A stretch of DNA of 64,000 bases from Cyclospora cayetanensis. Lineage: Eukaryota; Apicomplexa; Conoidasida; Eucoccidiorida; Eimeriidae. The notes beneath the pieces are model-generated. The model did no database searches. It had not been told where the DNA came from and saw only the letters and a program-made list of their open reading frames with translations. Both the position numbers and the translations under genes were made by a program. Location of the stretch: assembly GCF_002999335.1 (NCBI RefSeq), contig NW_020312135.1, positions 1 to 64,000 on the forward strand, written 5' to 3'. Shown in pieces: positions 60,401 to 64,000 of this stretch (within the stretch, counting starts at the first letter, position 1; each line of letters starts with the position of its first letter).

Positions 60401-60720
60401 CGTTGAATTGTGGGAGCTTTTTGATTGCGCTTGCAGTTTTGCTTTATATGACCTAATTCCCTACAATGGGAGCAGGTGCGCTGTTGCAGGGCTGTCTCGT
60501 CGCTATCTTTTCCTGGTTTTCTTTCCTGCTCTACATGAAAGTGTAAGCTTTGGTAGGCAGACAGGCCCCACACTCATAAGCTCTGAATCCCGACTTGGCA
60601 CTTCGTTTTTAGCCAAAGACGGAAAATTTGTACTTATTTTGATCCCGGGAACCTCAGGTATATCACTTTTAAAAGCTTCACCAATCAGTTGTTGAATAGT
60701 TGAGTTGTTGACCATCATGT
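57415..60720 (-). mobile_element. Decayed Ty3/Gypsy-like retrotransposon
   Basis: Minus-strand blocks in the order gag, protease, RT, RNase H, integrase, all broken by stops or frame changes. A CCHC zinc knuckle CSHCRELGHIKQNC lies at 60433-60474. A LADGQ-containing protease-like segment lies near 60000. The pre-RT linker KKVFADVLNDDELSAGLP is within 59539-59739. The RT block MPFGLDSAPAELKRQVYR is at 59172-59224, and the next frame has VYIVDVL (59117-59137), a mutated YxDD box. FTVQTDCLPLKSL (within 58449-58634) is RNase H-like. The integrase zinc-binding region (TLEKLSR ... ACADSQCLQSH) is within 57844-58188, and EADGQTERAPTLWQYLR, with LPCAEWAFNTTV, is at 57500-57655. This domain order defines Ty3/Gypsy elements; chromovirus-like elements are known in Eimeria. 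It is inactive. Confidence 0.85.
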
Positions 60721-62745
60721 GGCTACCTGACGTGACAATTCAGGCAAATCCTATATAAAACACCAAGGTGGCGGGGATTCGTCTAAGTTGTGGACTTTAC
60801 ATAACAATGTAGCATATTTCTTGACGTACAGGTAACATTATAGATTCTCATGCTGATTATTCTCATGTCTCTCAAAACTTGCTACTGTGTCGATTTCGGA
60901 GTAAAGCGATGGGCCAGGGCTTGAAAGAAGGCTTGGAATCTTAGAATCCATACAGCTGGGCGAGTTATTCTAGATGAATAGAGCCATTATTTGAGCCCGC
61001 CACAGTTTAATAGCTATATCGCAAGTAGCACTCGTGACACTTCATCTGTAGGGCACAAATTGAATTTCATGCCGAAACGGCTTATTGCATCTGCGAGTAC
61101 TTTCCCTCCTTGGGACTTTGTTACTTTTATGGTCGGCAAAAAATAATCGAAGCATTCTCAAGCATTTGAGCAGCTCTCATAATATGGCTTGTACCACCTG
61201 TATGGTTCACATCAGACTGCACGAAGGCCTGTGCTACCCCAGCAGGCGCTGTGCCACCGTCATCTTACATCGCCCAAGAGTTCTTTCCGGATGGGGCCTA
61301 AGGGCATCAGATTGTTAAATTACCACGTAGCTTGATCAATATCACACATTTATTGTGAATAAACATGACATTTTACTGCACTCTCAGCCAGTGGATGAGA
61401 CACAGGATTCCCAACCTGAGTGGAGAACAGCCAGGTGTGCGTAGTTGCACCCTCTAAACGCTTTATGCTTTGTAGCTAGACGCACATAGCCTCTGTCTCA
61501 GCTGCACACAGCGCTGCTCCTTCTTGTGTCGAGCAAACAGTACTCCGCTATGAATAAGCCACCCTAGCATAAAAGAGGCCAGGCAGTCATTTTTTTGGGT
61601 AAATCTGAGTTAAATATAATTACTACAGGAGAGAGTGTTTCAGGGTTATGCCGCCCGCTACAAGTGTAACGATTGACGAGAAGCCTCTCTCTCGTTTGTG
61701 CTCAGCCTTCTTGACAGACAGGTACAGAACACCATGTGTGTTTTGAAGTCAGGGGGGAGGGAGGGAAGGTGCAACAAGCTAAGCTGCACTTGGACAATGT
61801 CCCCCACACAAGCTGAATTGAACGAAGGTTTAATAAGGAGCTAGCTGCTTGGCTTAGCTGTTCGTGCACCTTGATTATTGCCCAGTAGCCTTTGCTAAAA
61901 CAATCGGAATATATAGTATGCGTGTCCATTAGGTGCTATGTATGTCGCGCTGTGAATCTTTAAAGTGTGTGGGGGGGGCAGCAACGCCCACCACGCTCTT
62001 GATTGCACCCCATGCGGGAACCCTGAATGGTTATGGCAGTGGCACGAGGAACCTTTATTGAAAGGATGCTCAGGAACTACCTATAAAGCCTTGTATTGGG
62101 ATGGGAGTGAGGTGTCCGCTCCATGAAGAAGACATTGAATGAGGCATTGCAGGTAGCGAGTAGATTAAAGGCCACCGATCAAACCTCTAGAACAATCAAA
62201 AAAAAGAACGAACACTTTGTTTGACTAACTTCAGAAGCTCTGAAGTTGGCCTTTCATCGTCGAACGCTGCTTCTGCAAGGCACGTGTACAACCATTACAA
62301 GCGCCATCTAGGCTTAGATTCAATGGAGAAAAGATGATTAACGAAAGTGACGGCACAAAACTGAACAAAGAATGAAAATGCGCGTGTGTATGACAAAATT
62401 TATAACTGAATGTTGCCCACCGTTGCAGCTCAAACCGCACACTCGCTCCCGCGGGCAGGTGTCTCAGGCCTTCGGACTACTGTTAAGAAAGGAGCGCTAA
62501 TCTCAACGGGCAATTTTCAACAGATTAAGACATGCAAAGCTTTAGAAGAATAATGCTTTGCATAGCAAAATAGCGTATCTCTGTTTTTTATCACAATGCT
62601 TTTGTTTGCTGCTTGAAGGCCATCTACAGAGTCATTTTTTCTCTTTGTGTTGGTCAGAGTGTATCCCGTAATTTTTTTTGACAATATACGGTAGAGCGGT
62701 TTTCCACGTTCCGCATGACTGTTGCTCAATGTGGATCGGGAGACG
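60721..62745. other. Gene-poor region
   Basis: Upstream side of the decayed element, where gag 5' sequence and any 5' LTR would be expected; I cannot delimit either. No gene seen. The last few hundred bases should carry the promoter of the secreted-protein gene. Confidence 0.5.
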
Positions 62746-64000
62746 ATGAGGCATTTTTTATTGCTCGTTGGACTCCTGTTTCTTGCCACATTACAGGGGG
62801 TGGCATCGGGGGATGCGGTATACAGAGGAGAAGGCGCTTTTATGTTGCAGTGTATCAAAAATTCGATCCTTATTTCTTTTTACCGGAGGTGGGTGCTTCT
62901 TGCCTTGCGATGTCTCCGCACTTTATGACCCCCTGGCGCTCAATGGTCACCCATCTGACTGTCTTCGTGGTTTCCCGACTAGCCATTCTTTTTGCTCAAT
63001 TTTTTTGCTCAATTTTTTTGCTCAGACCGCACCAGCTGTGCGTGCGCTGGACTTCTGGTGATACAGTGGGCAACCTCTCCAACACTTTGGCTGTTTTGAC
63101 TGGATCAAACCACCCCGTAGAGCTGCGGCCGCGCAGCATCTGGCAACGAATATTGTCATGGAATCGGCAAGTGGACGCAAAACTACGGCTCGAAAAGTTC
63201 TTGCGGACCCCTCTTGAGGCATTTGCCAAGGTATCCAGTGCATGAATAACCCCCATTAAATTTGACGCCTTGATTGGGGACACTGCAAAGTAAGAAGCTG
63301 CATACCAGTGTGAGTGTGCATAAGAGGTGAACGGGCTGTGGAACTAATGGTACGCTTGCTTTAAAAGCGTATGTTTATGTGGCATGTGCGAGAATGGAGC
63401 TGCAGGAAGGACGAAAGCGTTTTGCTCTTGATACGCGGTTCGTCGATTTGCTTCCACGGATTGACGTACGAAACATTCCACTGCTGCAGCTTCAGCCGGT
63501 AGAACAGGGCCGTACCATTGAAGGGGTGAAAAAGCTACTAGAGGTGTCACGCAGCTCAAGTCCCTCCTGGCTGACCCGCAGAGAGGGAGTTCCTGTTGAG
63601 CTTTTCCAGCCGTCCAATGAGGTGCTCAGTCGCCTCTTCCCTAATTTGGCTTATCGACGCGTGGAGCTTAGAGACCCCGAATCTGGCCTCATTAAGCATT
63701 TCCCCAGCAATATTTTCTCCTATCCCATGAAGGCGAGCTCCTATTATTGCGGCTCGAAGATCCCATTTGTTATATCGAACCGTGGCAAAGAAAAAATGAA
63801 GAGAGCCATTGCTCAGGAAACAGCACCAGCAGAGGCCTACATGCTGGTATCGCGCCCTCCAAGGGATCATAATGTAGAGCAGGATCCAACAATCGCCCTT
63901 ATTCAGTGGTTTAGGGGTCCAAATGGCGAAGCGGTTATGCAGGAGACGGTTGTACATATTCAGCTGCACGAAGTGGTAAGTCATGCCAAGGCCCTGCTTC
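62746..64000 (+). CDS. Secreted protein of unknown function, 5' part (runs off window)
   Basis: Exons 62746-62888, 63026-63230 and 63406-63975 (phases 2 and 0), with a strong GTAAGT donor at 63976; 306 residues within the window. The N-terminus MRHFLLLVGLLFLATLQGVA is a clear signal peptide with likely cleavage after VASG or ASG-D. Later residues include QLCVRWTSGDTVGNLSN, KEGRKRFALDTRFVDLLPR, ELFQPSNEVLSRLFPNLAYR, and a compact block SNIFSYPMKASSYYCGSKIP. The mature part is mixed alpha/beta-looking, poor in cysteine, without transmembrane spans or amino-acid repeats so far. I do not recognise the family; a secretory-organelle or surface protein is the inference from the signal peptide. The acceptor of exon 3 (gctgcag at 63399-63405) has a weak pyrimidine tract and could be replaced by another nearby. 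Confidence 0.65.

Overview
The window reads as nuclear DNA of a coccidian apicomplexan, most likely an Eimeria species (Cyclospora is a close alternative). Evidence: intron-rich genes with GT-AG junctions; long CAG/CAA/GCA runs giving poly-Gln and poly-Ala tracts inside exons; two ApiAP2-type AP2-domain proteins; an enolase with the plant-like pentapeptide insertion; a six-span protein resembling the GAPM family of the inner membrane complex; a protein with an apparent apicoplast bipartite leader; and decayed Ty3/Gypsy-like retroelements. The species call is inference.

Layout. 0.5-6.5 kb (+): 3' part of a very large DUF3638/DUF3645 protein with an added EF-hand/Gln-rich C-terminus. 6.5-9.9 kb: gene-free. 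9.9-12.4 kb (+): enolase, 4 exons. 13.6-19.0 kb (-): cytosolic phenylalanyl-tRNA synthetase beta chain, 14 exons. 19.7-20.9 kb (+): RNase PH-fold exosome subunit, nearest Rrp46. 22.1-23.0 kb (-): small RRM protein, RNPS1-like. 23.7-27.4 kb (+): METTL14-type MT-A70 protein with a poly-Gln N-terminus, 7 exons. 28.6-31.3 kb (-): ApiAP2 protein, 2 exons. 31.3-40.3 kb: gene-poor, with a decayed retroelement near 35.7-37.2 kb. 40.4-41.7 kb (+): GAPM-like membrane protein, 3 exons. 43.4-51.0 kb (-): about 1,919-residue putative apicoplast protein of unknown function, 11 exons. 51.3-52.3 kb (+): short single-exon AP2-domain protein. 53.1-54.5 kb (-): Gln-rich protein of unknown function. 54.5-62.7 kb: gene-poor, holding a decayed Ty3/Gypsy element on the minus strand. 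62.7-64 kb (+): 5' part of a secreted protein gene that leaves the window.

Genes are not operonic. Several are arranged head-to-head (PheRS beta/Rrp46; RNPS1-like/METTL14; apicoplast protein/AP2 protein) with 0.4-0.75 kb between start codons, suggesting shared promoters. Amino-acid-repeat-rich genes (0.5-6.5, 19.7-31.3, 43.4-54.5 kb) alternate with repeat-poor stretches (9.9-19, 31.3-43 and 54.5-63 kb), resembling the segmental organisation described for Eimeria chromosomes. RNA metabolism is well represented (PheRS, exosome, RRM protein, m6A writer), but nothing shows that the neighbours work together.

Exon boundaries were derived by hand from splice signals, reading phase and family resemblance; in the genes with listed exons every junction keeps phase except the G-run in the first gene.
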